A DNA stretch of 64,000 nucleotides from assembly GCA_026168455.1 (NCBI GenBank), contig CM047426.1:41930307-41994306 (forward strand). The letters run 5' to 3'. Positions 1 through 11,649 of the stretch are shown in pieces (the stretch's first letter is position 1; each line of letters starts with the position of its first letter). The stretch comes from Theocolax elegans. Lineage: Eukaryota > Arthropoda > Insecta > Hymenoptera > Cerocephalidae. A program made the position numbers and the translations under genes. The notes under the pieces are model-generated. The model saw only the letters and a program-made list of their open reading frames with translations. It searched no databases and was not told where the DNA came from.

Positions 1-1
1 T

Positions 2-283
2 AAAGAAGATATACCATACAACATGCGCAGAAAACAATTTCCCATTCGATTAGGTTTTGCAATGACTATTAACAAATCACAGGGACAGTCATACAAACAA
101 TTTGGTATCTATTTACCATCTCCAGTTTTTAGCCATGATCAATTATACTTAGCTCTTTCAAGAGCTAAGAGAAGAAAAAATTTAAAAATATTACTGTTAA
201 ACAATGCAAAAATAGAAAATGATAAATTAAAAAATAAACACAAAATTTACTCTAAGAATATAGTATTTAAAGAAGTATTGTAA
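2..283 (+). pseudogene. Helitron Pif1-type helicase, C-terminal end (cut by window edge)
   Basis: This is the tail of a rolling-circle (Helitron) transposon RepHel protein, which would unwind DNA during transposition. The frame is open from base 2, so the ATG at 23 is internal. Visible motifs are [12 protein letters not shown] (helicase motif V) and the segment from [15 protein letters not shown] to ALSRA (motif VI region), both diagnostic of Pif1-like Helitron helicases. It ends at a TAA after a lysine-rich tail. The same motif V recurs at 4,085-4,130, so this is the end of a separate, upstream Helitron copy. Family call is firm; whether the copy was intact upstream cannot be seen. Confidence 0.85.
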
Positions 284-345
284 ATGTGTAGACGAAAATT
301 TATATACATTTCATATAAATTTTATAAATAAATAAAAATTGAAGT

Positions 346-505
346 ATGAAAAAAAACATTAAAATATTACAACTATTAAATGATTAAAGTAAATATGCAA
401 AATCATTACATTTGTTATAATAAATAAAAAAAAATGAAATTTAAGAAAAAAACATTGAAATATTACTACTACTGAATCATTAAAGTAAATATGCAAAATA
501 AATGA
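346..505. repeat. Two-copy AT-rich tandem repeat (period about 98 bp)
   Basis: Two imperfect copies start at about 346 and 445. Each begins with a G-poly(A)-CATT block and shares the string AAAGTAAATATGCAAAAT. They lie between the end of one Helitron (283) and the start of the next, so they could be Helitron subterminal repeats. The rest of 284-694 is AT-rich with no coding signal, apart from a CGCTCGCTTCGCTCGCG string at 665-681. Confidence 0.5.
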
Positions 506-694
506 TAATTGTTTGCGCTGTAAATCATTAACATGATTAAAAATCGGCTGCAACATATAATATTGTAAATGAGTACAAAAAGTATATACTCATTACATTA
601 ATTACTAAAAAAATGGAAAATATAACAAAACTTCAGAAACAATTGAAATTATACAAGCCAAAAACGCTCGCTTCGCTCGCGATTAAAACAAAAT

Positions 695-1590
695 TTGGGG
701 AAAAATATTGGAACAAAATACAATATCGAAAGAAAATGTAATAAAAGAATCTCAAAATTATATAGAAGAATTAAAAAAAAAGATACTGTAAAAATAAGTA
801 TTGACAGAAAACGAAAACAAGAAAGAGTCAACAAAAATAATATTAAAGACAAAAATATTAATATATTAAAAAAAGGTTTGATTGCAATTGTTACATTTAA
901 CAAAGACCTTATTAACACAAATTATTTAGGCCAATTAACCAATGAATGCCAATTTTATAAAGCAAAATATTTTGCCTGGGAGTATCTTATAATAAAACAT
1001 TTGTTCATTGCTGTCATAAGAATAAACTATTATTAGATAATGAATTATATCCAGAAATTTTAAAAAATTTATTGTTTAGCAATAATCTAATAAGTATTAG
1101 CTACAAAAAAATATTCGACAGTATAATAATTCATTTGCATTCACTAGTTTCGGTGCAAAGTTAATACATTTTAAATCATCTGGACCACAAGTTATTAAAA
1201 TATGTGGACAAGTATACCACAACTCATATGCTCTACATCCGAATGAAAATGAAGTGCCTAAATATAATCAATTGTACATATAGATAATGAAATTGCAAAT
1301 AATTATAGAGCAAATAATTACAAAACTGAAAAAGCTAATATAAACTTATTAAGTATTCTAAATGACTTATTATCGTCAAACAACGTTTATGCAGAAGCAT
1401 ATAAAATGATGCATGAAATAGAAAAAGAAGAAAAGAATAAAACACAAAATAAGAATGTTATACAACAAGAAGTATACATGTCATTAACAATAGATAATAC
1501 TCATGTAAATAAATCTTATTTTGCAACATGTAATGAAGTGGCTGCCGTATATGTAGGAAATAACGGTGAGCCACCTATTGATCGTGATAT
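695..1590 (+). pseudogene. Helitron RepHel N-terminal region, degenerate
   Basis: Pieces in shifting frames match the conserved N-terminal region of Helitron proteins. A segment around 925-985 reads YLGQLTNECQFYKAKYF, the expected Cys-containing motif. It is followed by a CCHKNKLLLDN segment at about 1015-1045, a SGPQVIK...GQVYHNSYALHP block at about 1180-1245, and an EVAAVYVGN block ending in RD at about 1536-1588. Several stops and frame changes separate these blocks, so it is not functional. The frame is interrupted at 1590 by a palindromic insertion and resumes at 2152. Confidence 0.7.
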
Positions 1591-2151
1591 CCCTATCAGC
1601 ACACAATGTCTTAAAAACGTTTAAATTACGTTGCGGCTAAAACCTTTAAACGTTAGAATTTAATACTTGAAAAACGTTTGAAGTACGTTTAAATTTGGTT
1701 AAAATGTCCTCTTTAATTTTACGAAAGTAATATTTTTTAACGTATTTCAAACGTATTTTTAACGTTGGATAAACAAAATTATCCGATGTATATTATTATG
1801 GAGCATGCGCAGTTGTTACTTATCAATTGTAGCTATGCGCAAATGCTATTTTTATATTTATTTATAAATATAAATCATTTATATATGCAAAAATGACAAT
1901 TGCGCATAGCTATAATTGATAAGTAACAACTGCGCATGCTCCATAATAATATACATCCGATAATTTTGTTTATCCAACGTTAAAAATACGTTTAAAATAC
2001 GTTATAAAATATTAGTTTCGTAAAATTAAAGAGGACATTTTAACCAAATTTAAACGTACTTCAAACGTTTTTCAAGTATTAAATTCTAACGTTTAAAGGT
2101 TTTAGCCGCAACGTAATTTAAACGTTTTTAAGACATTGTGTGCTGATAGGG
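1591..2151. mobile_element. 561-bp palindromic foldback (MITE-like) element
   Basis: The ends are CCCTATCAGCACACAATG and its reverse complement. The two arms (about 1591-1860 and 1880-2151) are near-perfect inverted copies over about 260 bp and contain many AACGTT-type words. No open frame is present, so it is non-autonomous. It sits between codons of a Helitron frame. The flanks are consistent with a 2-bp AT duplication, and removing it keeps the Helitron frame. Superfamily not recognised. Confidence 0.8.
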
Positions 2152-3345
2152 ATGTATTTATCCAAAAAGTGATAAACCACGAAAAATAAATATACTTAGT
2201 AAACATCTAGATCCCATGCTTTAATATTTCCATATGGAAATTCTGGATGAAGTCCTTACATGAAAAGTTCATATAATCCTAATAAAAATACAAATATATT
2301 TATGCTTCAATATTATTCTTATAAATTGAGCATTCAAAATGACTAATCCATGTTTGAATTTAAAAAATATGTCTCAACAATTTATTGTTGATGTATGGAC
2401 AAGAATTGAAGGAAGTCGCTTATGCTATTTACGCAAAAATCAAGCTCAATTACGCACTGAAATGTATAGAGGATTAATGGACCTCATATTTAATAAAAAA
2501 CAATTTATTCAATGTCAAATTGGAAAAATGGTAATTCTTCCATCATCTTACATAGGAGGTTCTCGAGCCATACAACAAAATTATTTAGATTCAATGACTC
2601 AACTACAAACTGATGGGAAATCTGATCTATTTTTAAAAATGACGTGTAATTCTAATTGGAAAGAAATTAAAGAAAATTTAAAACCATTCGAAACAACTTC
2701 AAATTGTCCAGATTTAATATCAAGAGTATTCCAAGGAAAAGTTAAAATTTTAAAAAATGAAATTTTAAAACACAACATATTTGGAAAAGTTAAAGGATTT
2801 ATTTATGTTATAGAATTTCAAAAGCATGGATTACCGCATATTCATATGTTAATTTGGTTATATGCACACGACACATTTCGTGATACTGATGAAATTGATG
2901 AAATTATAAGTGCTGAAATACCTGATGAAAAAAAATATCCTAGATTATACAAAATAGTAAAAAATAATATGATAGACGGTCCATGTGGTAAACATAACAT
3001 AAACTGAATATGTATGAGTGAAGATAAAACATATTGAACCAAAAATTTTCCAAAACTATTTGCATCTAAGACACAATATAATGCAGATAGCTATCATATA
3101 TATCGACGTAGAAATAATGGCGTTCAAATAACATATTCAAAAATTAAAATTGCAAACAACAGTTTTGTTGTACCATACAATCCATATATATTATTATTAT
3201 TAGAATGCCATGTAAATGTAGAAATTTGTAGTACAATAAAATCTATTAAATATTTATTTAGATATATTCACAAAGGACCAGATACTGCTTTTGTCAAATT
3301 TACAACAAAATTTAATACAAATGAAGAAAATGTAATTTGTAAAAA
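2152..3345 (+). pseudogene. Helitron Rep (HUH nuclease) domain
   Basis: This is the rolling-circle initiator part of a Helitron protein, which nicks and joins single strands. The block GGSRAIQQNYLDSM lies near the start of the main frame (2339-3007). The metal-binding HUH motif PHIHMLIWL is at 2834-2860 (His codons 2837 and 2843). The YxxxY-type catalytic motif KYLFRYIHKGPD is at 3248-3283 in the same frame. Premature stops at 3005 and 3035 and degenerate sequence at 2152-2338 inactivate it. Both catalytic motifs are themselves intact. Confidence 0.85.
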
Positions 3346-4189
3346 GTCTATGCCATTTGGAGGGAAAGTAGTCGTAACTTCAGGTGATTTCAGATAAACT
3401 CTTCCAATAGTACGACACGGAAACCGTACGAAAATAATAGTCTTGTGTAAAAAGTAGTTATTTGTGGTCATATTTCTCAAAAAATTCACTATGTGAAAAT
3501 CTAAGATTACAAAATTCGGATCATAAATTTAAAAAATGGTTACTTGAAGTAGGAGAAAATAATGTTAAAGAAATTCCAAAAGATCTTCTTCGTACATCTG
3601 ACTTGATAACAGAAATTTTCGGTCACAACATAGATGCCACAGATTCATCATTAAAAGAAAAAGTGATATTATCTCCTTTAAATTCAGATATATTACAAAT
3701 TAATAATAATATAGTTGAAAAAATAAGCGAAGAAATGTGTGTATACTACAGTGATGATAGAATTCAAAGTGACATGAATGATAAATTGGCTGAATCAATA
3801 CCTACCGAATTTTTAAATTCGATAACGCCAAATGGAGTACCTCCTCACAAACTAATATTAAAAAAGGTACAATTATTAGTTGTTTAAGAAATTTAAATAT
3901 TTCTCATGGTTTTTGTAATGGAACAAGATTAATAATAAAAGAAATGAAACAATATAAAATAACTGTAAAAATTATCACCGGGAGAAATTCTGGAAAAATA
4001 ATTTTTTTGCCACGTATTGACTTAAAACCATCGTTAGAAGAAGTACCTTTTGAAATGGTAAGAAGACCATTTCCAATACGGATAGGTTTCGCTATGACTA
4101 TAAATAAAGCTCAAGGGCAATCATTTAATAAATCGATACTTGTTCTTAAAAATTATGTCATAGTATCCATAAACGGATTTGTCAAATAG
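3346..4189 (+). pseudogene. Helitron Pif1-type helicase, internally deleted
   Basis: At about 3347 the frame passes directly from the Rep domain into helicase motif II: PFGGKVVVTSGDFR, followed by a TAA where glutamine is expected. The Walker A region and everything between it and Rep is missing, so a large internal deletion fused the two halves. A second frame (3462-3887) carries the region up to GVPPHKLILKK, and a third (3944-4189) carries FAMTINKAQGQSFNK (motif V). It then diverges before motif VI, so the C-terminus is truncated. The copy cannot be autonomous. Confidence 0.8.
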
Positions 4190-4439
4190 AATATAACCAT
4201 AATCTGTAATCAAAATATTAAACAATTATTTATTATAGTAACAAAGCTAAAGTATGCTATTATAACAGCATTTGTATTTTTTCTATTTTGATGTCCTATG
4301 TTAATGTTCATAGTAACAATAATTTAAATAAATTAATAAATAAGAATAAATAGTAATAATTAATAAAACATTATTAAATACTTAGCAAGCTGGTATATGG
4401 AACGATAGAAACACTAAATAAATTTGCTAGCTATCTGTA

Positions 4440-5105
4440 AAATTTAAAATAAGCGCGGGTGAATTTAAATTCTGAATTTGAATTTTTTGAAAAAAAGAGC
4501 CAAGTACTGCTTTAAAAGAAGTTTATTTCTGTTTAAATTTATGTATTAAAGTTTTGTACACTAATTGTAATTTGTCAGCATTTTCTTTTTTATTAATAGA
4601 TTGCTTTTGCATATTTATGTAGAGTTTAAGAGATTAATCTTTTTCTCCAATTTCTCTCTCTGTTTAAAATACGAACATCACCGAAATCCATTTTATAACC
4701 GAATTCATTAACGTGATTGTTAATAACACATTGTTTATCGTTTTTTAAACTATTTTTACTATGTTCATTAATCCTAGTTTTTAACTTTCTTTTTGTCTTT
4801 CCTATATAAGATGCGATACAATCAGTACAATTAATTTTATACACTATTCCTTGTTGTTCCATTTTATTATTTATATCTTTTCTTCTCTCAATAACCTGAC
4901 TAAGTGTATTTACAATCTTAAGGACCGTATGGATATTATATTTTTTAACTTTCTTTGATAAATTTTCATACAACTTTGGAATAATAGTAATGACAAATAT
5001 ACTCTACATTTTTTGTTATTGTTTAAAGAGCTGTTGTTCGTTTTATCCTTTAAATCATTATTGTGTTTGCATTGTATGCGTTTGTGTATATTATTAATTA
5101 TAAAC
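4440..5105 (-). pseudogene. Penelope-like element 3' end: GIY-YIG endonuclease and 3' UTR
   Basis: A 115-residue frame (4626-4973) carries the GIY-YIG endonuclease fold used by Penelope-like retroelements for target nicking: GIVYKINCTDC, then SYIGKTKRKLKTRINEH. Upstream DNA to about 5105 encodes, out of frame, the linker seen in the plus-strand copy at 60.0-60.2 kb. Downstream DNA to about 4440 matches the 3' UTR of that copy, including the TTTAAAGCAGTA string and the GCGCGGG region. No RT domain precedes it, so the fragment is 5'-truncated. Confidence 0.8.
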
Positions 5106-5257
5106 TAGCAACGGAAACTTTGCTCGCTAACGCTCGCTCAGTAGTATTTTAATTGTGACTGCATGAGATATCTTTACAATGCATAAAACAAATCCTACTG
5201 TACAATGCATAATATATTTATTTAAATATTGTTATAAATGACATTACTGTACATTTA

Positions 5258-5840
5258 TTGAAATACGAAATGCTGGAGTCAAATTTAATCGAAATTTCAA
5301 CAATTTGCAAAATATTAAAGGAAATGAATGACTACGATAAGATTAAGCAGTATATTAACAGAAGATATCTATCTCTGCGCGCCAGAAAGTATGCACAGAT
5401 TATTAGAATATGCGTTGCACGAAATGTCACATTTTATAATACCATTAGCTATTCATAATGAAGGCGAGCAGGAAATTTACTTTGAAAAAAGTAAAGAAGA
5501 AGTAATAAAAAATAGCAATGTAGAAATAACATTAACTAAATAAAGAGGATACTAAAAACACAATCATTTATATTCCGACATACCAATGTATTATATACTT
5601 GATAATAAGTTAAGAACATGGAGTAAAAGTAAAAAACAAAAACACCTATATTAAGTAGAATATATTTGGGTAATCCAAAAGATCCTGAAAGATATTTTAT
5701 TAGATTGTTACTTTTACATGTCAAAGGAGTAACTTCATTCGAAGATTTACGTAACGTTGATGTTGTAATATAGCCTACATTTTATGAAGCTCATATAGCT
5801 AAGCATGTAGTTATTGAGGATCAAGAGGGATATGTATGAT
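5258..5840 (+). pseudogene. Helitron internal fragment (linker between Rep and helicase)
   Basis: Three frame-shifted pieces match the region that normally lies between the Rep and helicase domains: YDKIKQYINRRY (about 5332-5367), then APESMHRLLEYALHEMSHF (about 5380-5440), then RIYLGNPKDPERYF, RLLLLHVKG and TSFEDLRNVD (about 5658-5760). One frameshift separates the first two, and there are stops in between. This is the segment deleted from the copy at 2152-4189, but it lies downstream, beyond a PLE insertion. It is therefore either a separate copy or a rearranged part. Confidence 0.7.
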
Positions 5841-5879
5841 TCGAGATATATTTTAATCTTTTTGTGAATAATAAATTTT

Positions 5880-5925
5880 ACAGTCTGAGGAGGGTGGCAT
5901 TGACCACTGAAACGTTACGTTACAA
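5880..5925 (+). ncRNA. Hammerhead-ribozyme-like core (candidate)
   Basis: CTGAGGA (5885-5891) is followed by a possible stem (GGTGG with CCACT), then GAAAC at 5909-5913. This matches the order of the conserved hammerhead core. Hammerhead motifs are known in the terminal repeats of Penelope-like elements. Stem I pairing is weak here, so it may be a decayed or chance match. Confidence 0.3.
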
Positions 5926-8589
5926 AAGGAAATAAATGTGTTAAAAATTTTTAACTTATCCTTTCCTTTTCCACACCGGACTCGGGAAGATCGACAAATT
6001 TTCAATCAACCTAATTGAATAAACCACCGAGTGATACAATCAAATCAACAAAAAAATGTTTCCGAATTTAATTTAAATCAGTTTTCATGAATTAATTTGA
6101 ATAAATTATTTGTAGCAGGAGAACGGGTGCCAAAAAGACGAGGCTGTTAATCGTCTGAGCGCACTCGTATCATATGCTATTATTTTTTGAAATACTGTGT
6201 GCCATATTCTTGTTTACTTAATGATTACATAAATTATCAATCTATTTCACACGCAGTGATACAAAATAGTATATTATGATACAAGTGCACAAAACAGGTG
6301 AATCCCGTACGAGTCAGATTTCAAAAATACGTGTTCGGGAGTCACCTATACGCGTAACGTATACTATTATTGTTAACGAATTTTGCGCACTGAGTTAGAA
6401 AATAGTATATTACATACTTAGGGGAGGGTAAATATTGGCAACTTGATAGCATACGAGTATTAACACCCGAGCCGGAGAAGAGGATAGCAAACATGTGCTA
6501 TGGGATCGTTATTTTACTCCCCGTAGTGTATATACTTTTTTTAATTTGCAACTTCTCCATTTGTTCATAGCGAGCGAAGTGGCAGTTTCCGTCCGTTGTT
6601 AAAAAGCATTACATTACTCATCCAGCGTGGAAAATATGTCATTCCGACACGAGTCGATTTTGTTACTCGAGAGAGACCAGTGTGACAAAAAAGGCACGTA
6701 GGCATAACCTTTACGAGGTAGTTGTGTATACTATTTTTCTTGATAAGGTGAGAGAAATTCGACATTTAAACGAATGAAAATTGTTTTTTTTGTATAAAAC
6801 ACACAAATAGATTACTTATGTAAATTATTTTATAAAATAAAATTTTTATAATAAATGTTTTGTTTTTATGTTTATTTATATGCTTTTATTATCAAACGTA
6901 ACAGAGTGAATACTGGGAAATATAAGGCCCCAGTTGGGCCCAACCGATCCCAATTACCTACCAAGGTAATGCTGTCCACGGTGCAACCGAGAATCCCTTT
7001 AATTCCCGTACAATGTCGATAGCAACACCAAACACTTTGTTTGCGTTGTATTGTTGTGTTGGGCCTTATGTTCAGGATTGGCTGACCAGGGTATACAACG
7101 GAGAGGGCAGTTTTCGTCGGGAAAGGAACTAACCGGGCAAATCAATCCACGAGGCAGATATTATTGGTTATTTAGCGAGATATATGATATCGCCAAGTCA
7201 ATTTATTAAACAAATAGTTAATTAACAACAGTAACGTGATAGTAATTGAGGGGAAGTCATACAAAAAATCATATAAAAAATCGGTTGTTTAACCCGATGA
7301 CTACATCATACGCCGTCACGTCACGCCCCGTGACGTATTCGCTCTGACGTTGCGATATGGCTCCCGCGGACCACCGACGTAACTACTCGGGTGGAATTTG
7401 TCGCAAGCGGGGGAATGAGGAGGAACGCTCTACCGCCTGGACGTTACCAGCTGGTATTTGTGAGGACACATACGGGACACTGGCAGCGGGAATGGCCGCG
7501 CTCGAGACTCTTCATATCTGTCTCTCTCATTCACACTCACGCTTGTTGCCGCCTTGGCTTTCCATCCTTCCCGTGGACTGATATGTAGAGTGGAGGCGGA
7601 CGGCTTTGCACGGCAACACTAGATTGTATGGAGATAACCTCTCCGCACTCATACCGTAATACACACACGAATACTTCTTTAGCAAACACAAAAAAGCACG
7701 CTAAAAATCTGATATCGGCCTGTACATAAGTACGAGGCGCGTGCTATCTCTATACTGACTGCCAGATGCACACGGCACTGCCGCATCCATGCGCGCAACA
7801 CGATCTTCTCTTTCGCGTTGCTCATCTGATTGGTAACTCGCTTAAGGCCATTAAGCAATTATATTCATAAATTATTTTAAAGAGGAAACTGAAATTCCTG
7901 TTTTAAAATATAATAAATTTATTTTTATGTAAATAAAACACTATATTCCCCCATAATGAAAAGAATTTTCACTAGTGAGGAAATGTGGTATTTTACCTAC
8001 GTAAAACAGGCATCGAAAAACATATTTCATTTACCACGTTAGCGAATAGTAGATTCTGTAATAAGGCAGCAAATAGCTATAGGTTCAAGTGTCTCACATC
8101 CACTTCCCTTTAGCTTTACACACGCCGCTCAGCGAGCATATAAATATCAGACGTTTTTTGACGGTTTGGTGAATCTAATCTCATCATCCTCACGAATCGT
8201 GTTTGTATTTGGGAGTTTTTTTCCTGCTTTTCTGCGTAGTGGATTTAGGAGTGTTCCTTAATCCATTGCCTTGGTTTTGTCCGCGAGGTGTTGCGACTGC
8301 GCGTGACTGGGCTGTTCTCGGCCGCTGTACCATTCAGTGAACAGACTGCTTCTAGATTAAGTAATATTGGCGAGTAGCCTTTATAATTGTATTTGCGTAA
8401 CTGTTTAACCATATGTTTGATAATTGCAGTATCTTAAGAAATACATGTATTTTCTCATCTATCTTTCTAAATTACAATTAAATACTTGTAATCAAAACAA
8501 ATTAACTAATCCCGAGCCCATGATCAGTCATCCCTCCTCATCCACTTTACCTCCATTCAACGAGGTAGTATCCATGGGAAAAATTGGTT
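5926..8589. other. Anonymous non-coding DNA
   Basis: No frame with recognisable content was found. The DNA at 6,900-7,700 and around 8,270-8,330 is richer in GC than its surroundings. A string at 7064-7086 (CCTTATG, CAGGATTGGC) resembles DNA just 5' of the 3' LTR of the Gypsy element at 58.4 kb, which hints at an old relic. Short mirrored strings such as CGTCACG...CGTGACG occur at about 7315-7335. Confidence 0.4.
8139..8146 (+). promoter_or_regulatory. Possible TATA box
   Basis: TATAAATA stands in a locally GC-richer context about 30 bases upstream of a TCTCATCATCC stretch that could hold an initiator. No downstream reading frame supports it, so it is a weak call. Confidence 0.2.
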
Positions 8590-9245
8590 TTCTCTAGAAT
8601 TTATTCTTTCGAATTAGAATTCTAAATGTCAAGGTCAGTGACTCGTTAACAACAATTCAACATTGATATTTAAAATAAGGCGACCACGCCACAATCAAAT
8701 TTTGTATCCAAAAGTCTAAAAAAAAGCTTGAAGCAATAATTTCCTAAAGATCTGTAGCTTGAATTTGGCCTGTAAGTCTATCAAAAGTTTTGGTCTTTCA
8801 AAAAATTACAAAAGATTATGGAAAATTTAAATGGAAATTAATATGTAATTTTTTTTTAATTTTTGGTAGTTATTTAAAATATCGTAATTTTTATTAGGGT
8901 TACATTTTTTTTAAACATCAATGTTGACTTGTAGTTTATGAGTAATTGACCTTGAGATTTAGAATTCTAACCCGAAAGGGTAAAACCTAAAGAAACCAGC
9001 AATTAATGAGACATATAATGTTATATAATAAAAGTTGATTGATTCTGAAATAAATATCAGTAAACGCAATCAGTATTGAAAAAAACGTGGAATAAGTAAT
9101 GTCTTGAGGTTAAAAGAACTTTTAAACACATTATTTTTATGACCTAAAAATTTTTTTGTTTTGTGGGTAACATTTCTAGTGTGTACCCAAACTTTGGTAT
9201 ATTTTAAAATTTGTATTTAATCAGTTGACGTGAAATGGTCCTTAT
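8590..9245. repeat. Diverged member of the palindromic TA-flanked repeat family
   Basis: The left part shares the CTAGAATTTATTCTT and GCGACCACGCCACAATC words seen in the elements at 14.3 and 24.2 kb. The right part ends with GTACCCAAACTTTGGT and a worn version of the CACGTGAA terminal motif. It has inverted-repeat organisation but is much decayed, with the left terminus missing. Confidence 0.5.
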
Positions 9246-9589
9246 AGGAAAAGCAAAATACCAGTTTGTCTCTCTAGGAATCAAAATAACACTTTCTTTC
9301 TCTAGAGAGCAGAATAACTTGGTTCATAAGGAGACTATGTACTAATTTACTCATGATGGAGAGAAAGTGCTATTTTAGTGGACGTAGAAAACAGTATTTT
9401 GCGCTCAGAGTGAGAGAATAGTACCTTTGAATACTGGTGCGAGAATTGGACATTCTGCTCGTGTGATTATTAGCGCCCAAACGAAGCGATATTTTTGTAT
9501 ACATCGTTTAACGCAGCGTGCGAGAAATCGAGAAGAGGGGAAACGTTATTCCAGCAAATAAAAAACTATAACAGGTACGGCCCAAATTG

Positions 9590-10210
9590 ACCCTTTAGTG
9601 CTAGAGAAAAAAGAATATGATGATGCTACATAACCTCAAATATAGCCAAAAAACGCGATTTTTGCACTTTTAGGTTAGGATATCTCAAAATTCTGACATG
9701 GTAGAGCAATTTAAACTCCGGATTCGGATTTTACATAAATAATAACATCGGAAATGACCCTTCACTTTCTTAAAATAATTGAAAAGTCAATTTTTGCAGA
9801 CCTGTGTTATTATTATGCGATTATATTGAACGGCGTAATAAAAAAATAAATAAAATACCTAAAATTTTAGGGTTTTCTCAATTAGTTTGATGAAAAACGT
9901 AACTGCATTTGTACTTTTAAGGAAATATTAACCGTGCCGTTTTAGCCACTTTCCCCAAAATTGACAACTGTTTCATTGGCCGTATAACAAACTAATTAAG
10001 CCCAAATACAATGATGTGCCCCTTCAGAAAAACAAGTTACAGACCTTAAAAAAAGAACATGTTGCAATTACATAAAATGTTTAAACTATTGTGGATTTGT
10101 CCATATACACATATTTTTAAGTTAAATAGCGATAAACACAAATAACTAATTTTTTGAGGTTAGAATAACTTTTAAACAAATTATTTTTTGCACCTCAAAA
10201 TTAAAAATTA
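9590..10210. repeat. More distant member of the same palindromic family
   Basis: The right half contains TAAATAGCGATAAACAC and TTGAGGTTAGAATAACTT, words shared with the right arms of the elements at 14.3-15.2 and 23.2-24.2 kb. The left half is hard to align by eye. No coding content was seen. Confidence 0.35.
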
Positions 10211-11025
10211 ATTAATTAGGTAACGTACAAAATATAGATTAAATAAGCACCAAAACGAAGACTTGCAATACGTGTATAAGGCAGGTAACAGCTCTCTGGG
10301 GTGCGCGACTTCCTACTGAGCGCAGAGTTATGTTCGTCCGTGTGACTGCGACGAACCGAACCGAACCGAGATGAACTGAGCCGGTCCAAGCCGACCAAAC
10401 ATTCGAGTTAACTTTGATATGACATCTAGTTTTAATAACTTTGTGTTCTTTCTGATTAAAGCTAATTGGCTAATTCAACAAAAACAAGCATTAAAAATTT
10501 GGGTGAAAAATAGCTTTACGTCTTATATAATGTGGTGAAAAATGACACGAGCGTCGTAAGATTGTAAAATTTAACAGTATTTCCCTATAAGTCGATGCTG
10601 AACACTAACCCAATATTAGCGCTCAAAAAAGCAATATGTATGCTGCAAATCAATAGTAATGTTTACAGTAAATGTATTGAATGTAGAATTTGTATGTATT
10701 ATAATAAAAACAAGAAAAAAATAAGAAATATGTCAGTTAATTTCTTACGTTGGAATACCAGAAATGGTATAAAAAAGATATTTATTTAATAAATGGATAT
10801 TTGAGAAGGAATACGATATCAAATGTCAGTTTAATTTAGTTTACTATGTCAAATAATATAAATAACTACAACTATACTATACTATAATAATACTATCTAA
10901 AAAACTTAAAAACAAAAATAAAAAATTATTTAATATAAAGTTAGATACGAATGAAAATTTAATAAAATATTAAACAGAACTATATGTATTATGTATCAAA
11001 ATTTTATTATTACATTTGTTTATAC
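10211..11025. other. Anonymous AT-rich DNA
   Basis: Only short frames were seen. A (CCGAA)-like run sits at about 10,351-10,370. Nothing else is supportable. Confidence 0.4.
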
Positions 11026-11195
11026 CTGTTTGAATCTCCGGATTCTTCAAACTGTTGGTCACGCGTTCATTACTACTATTACAGGAAAGTGAAGGCGTCG
11101 ACGTTGTCGAATAGCAGTTAATTTCACTGCTTATATTCGAAACCTCACTAGTAGTACTAGATCTGCTATATCGACAATCTGCTTTACAAGAATGG
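11026..11195 (-). CDS. Candidate host-type coding exon, Ser/Thr-rich
   Basis: Read on the minus strand, this 170-base stretch is preceded by a pyrimidine-rich TTTATTTATAG acceptor and followed by an ACAG|GTATAA donor. One frame is open throughout (phase 1 at both ends) and encodes about 56 residues rich in Ser, Thr, Asn and Cys. The surrounding DNA is AT-rich with frequent stops, so the open frame stands out. No family was recognised. A good GTAAGT donor 455 bases upstream (at 11,648) could belong to the preceding exon. No other exons were found, so this may be a stranded or spurious exon. Confidence 0.3.
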
Positions 11196-11649
11196 CTATA
11201 AATAAATAAAAATAAGTGTAGGTTATTATTTAGAATTAGAAATTTTTATTTTTTCAGATCAATTTTTTATCCTAATGATTACTGTTGGTTAGCAATGTAA
11301 TTTTTAAAGTTCACCTTTTTTACTAATAGAAACAGGGATATGTAAACTATCTGAGTAGACGAATAAGACTTCAGAATTTTAAAAAATATCCAAAACTAAA
11401 GAATAGTAAATTAGCTAAATTTCCGAATATTTTAATTCATGTATGTGAAAATAAATATTATTTCTATTTTTTTATGAAAGAAAATGTAAAATTCGTGAGA
11501 AAACTTACTACTATGCAATAGTAAATAAAACTTGAAGTCACAATAATACGTATGAAAAATTAATATTCATCTTATTTAATGGTGTGCGTGTATTTTCATA
11601 TATTTGCAGATACGCAGTAATGCGGATATTGGGGAAAGGATGAACTTAC

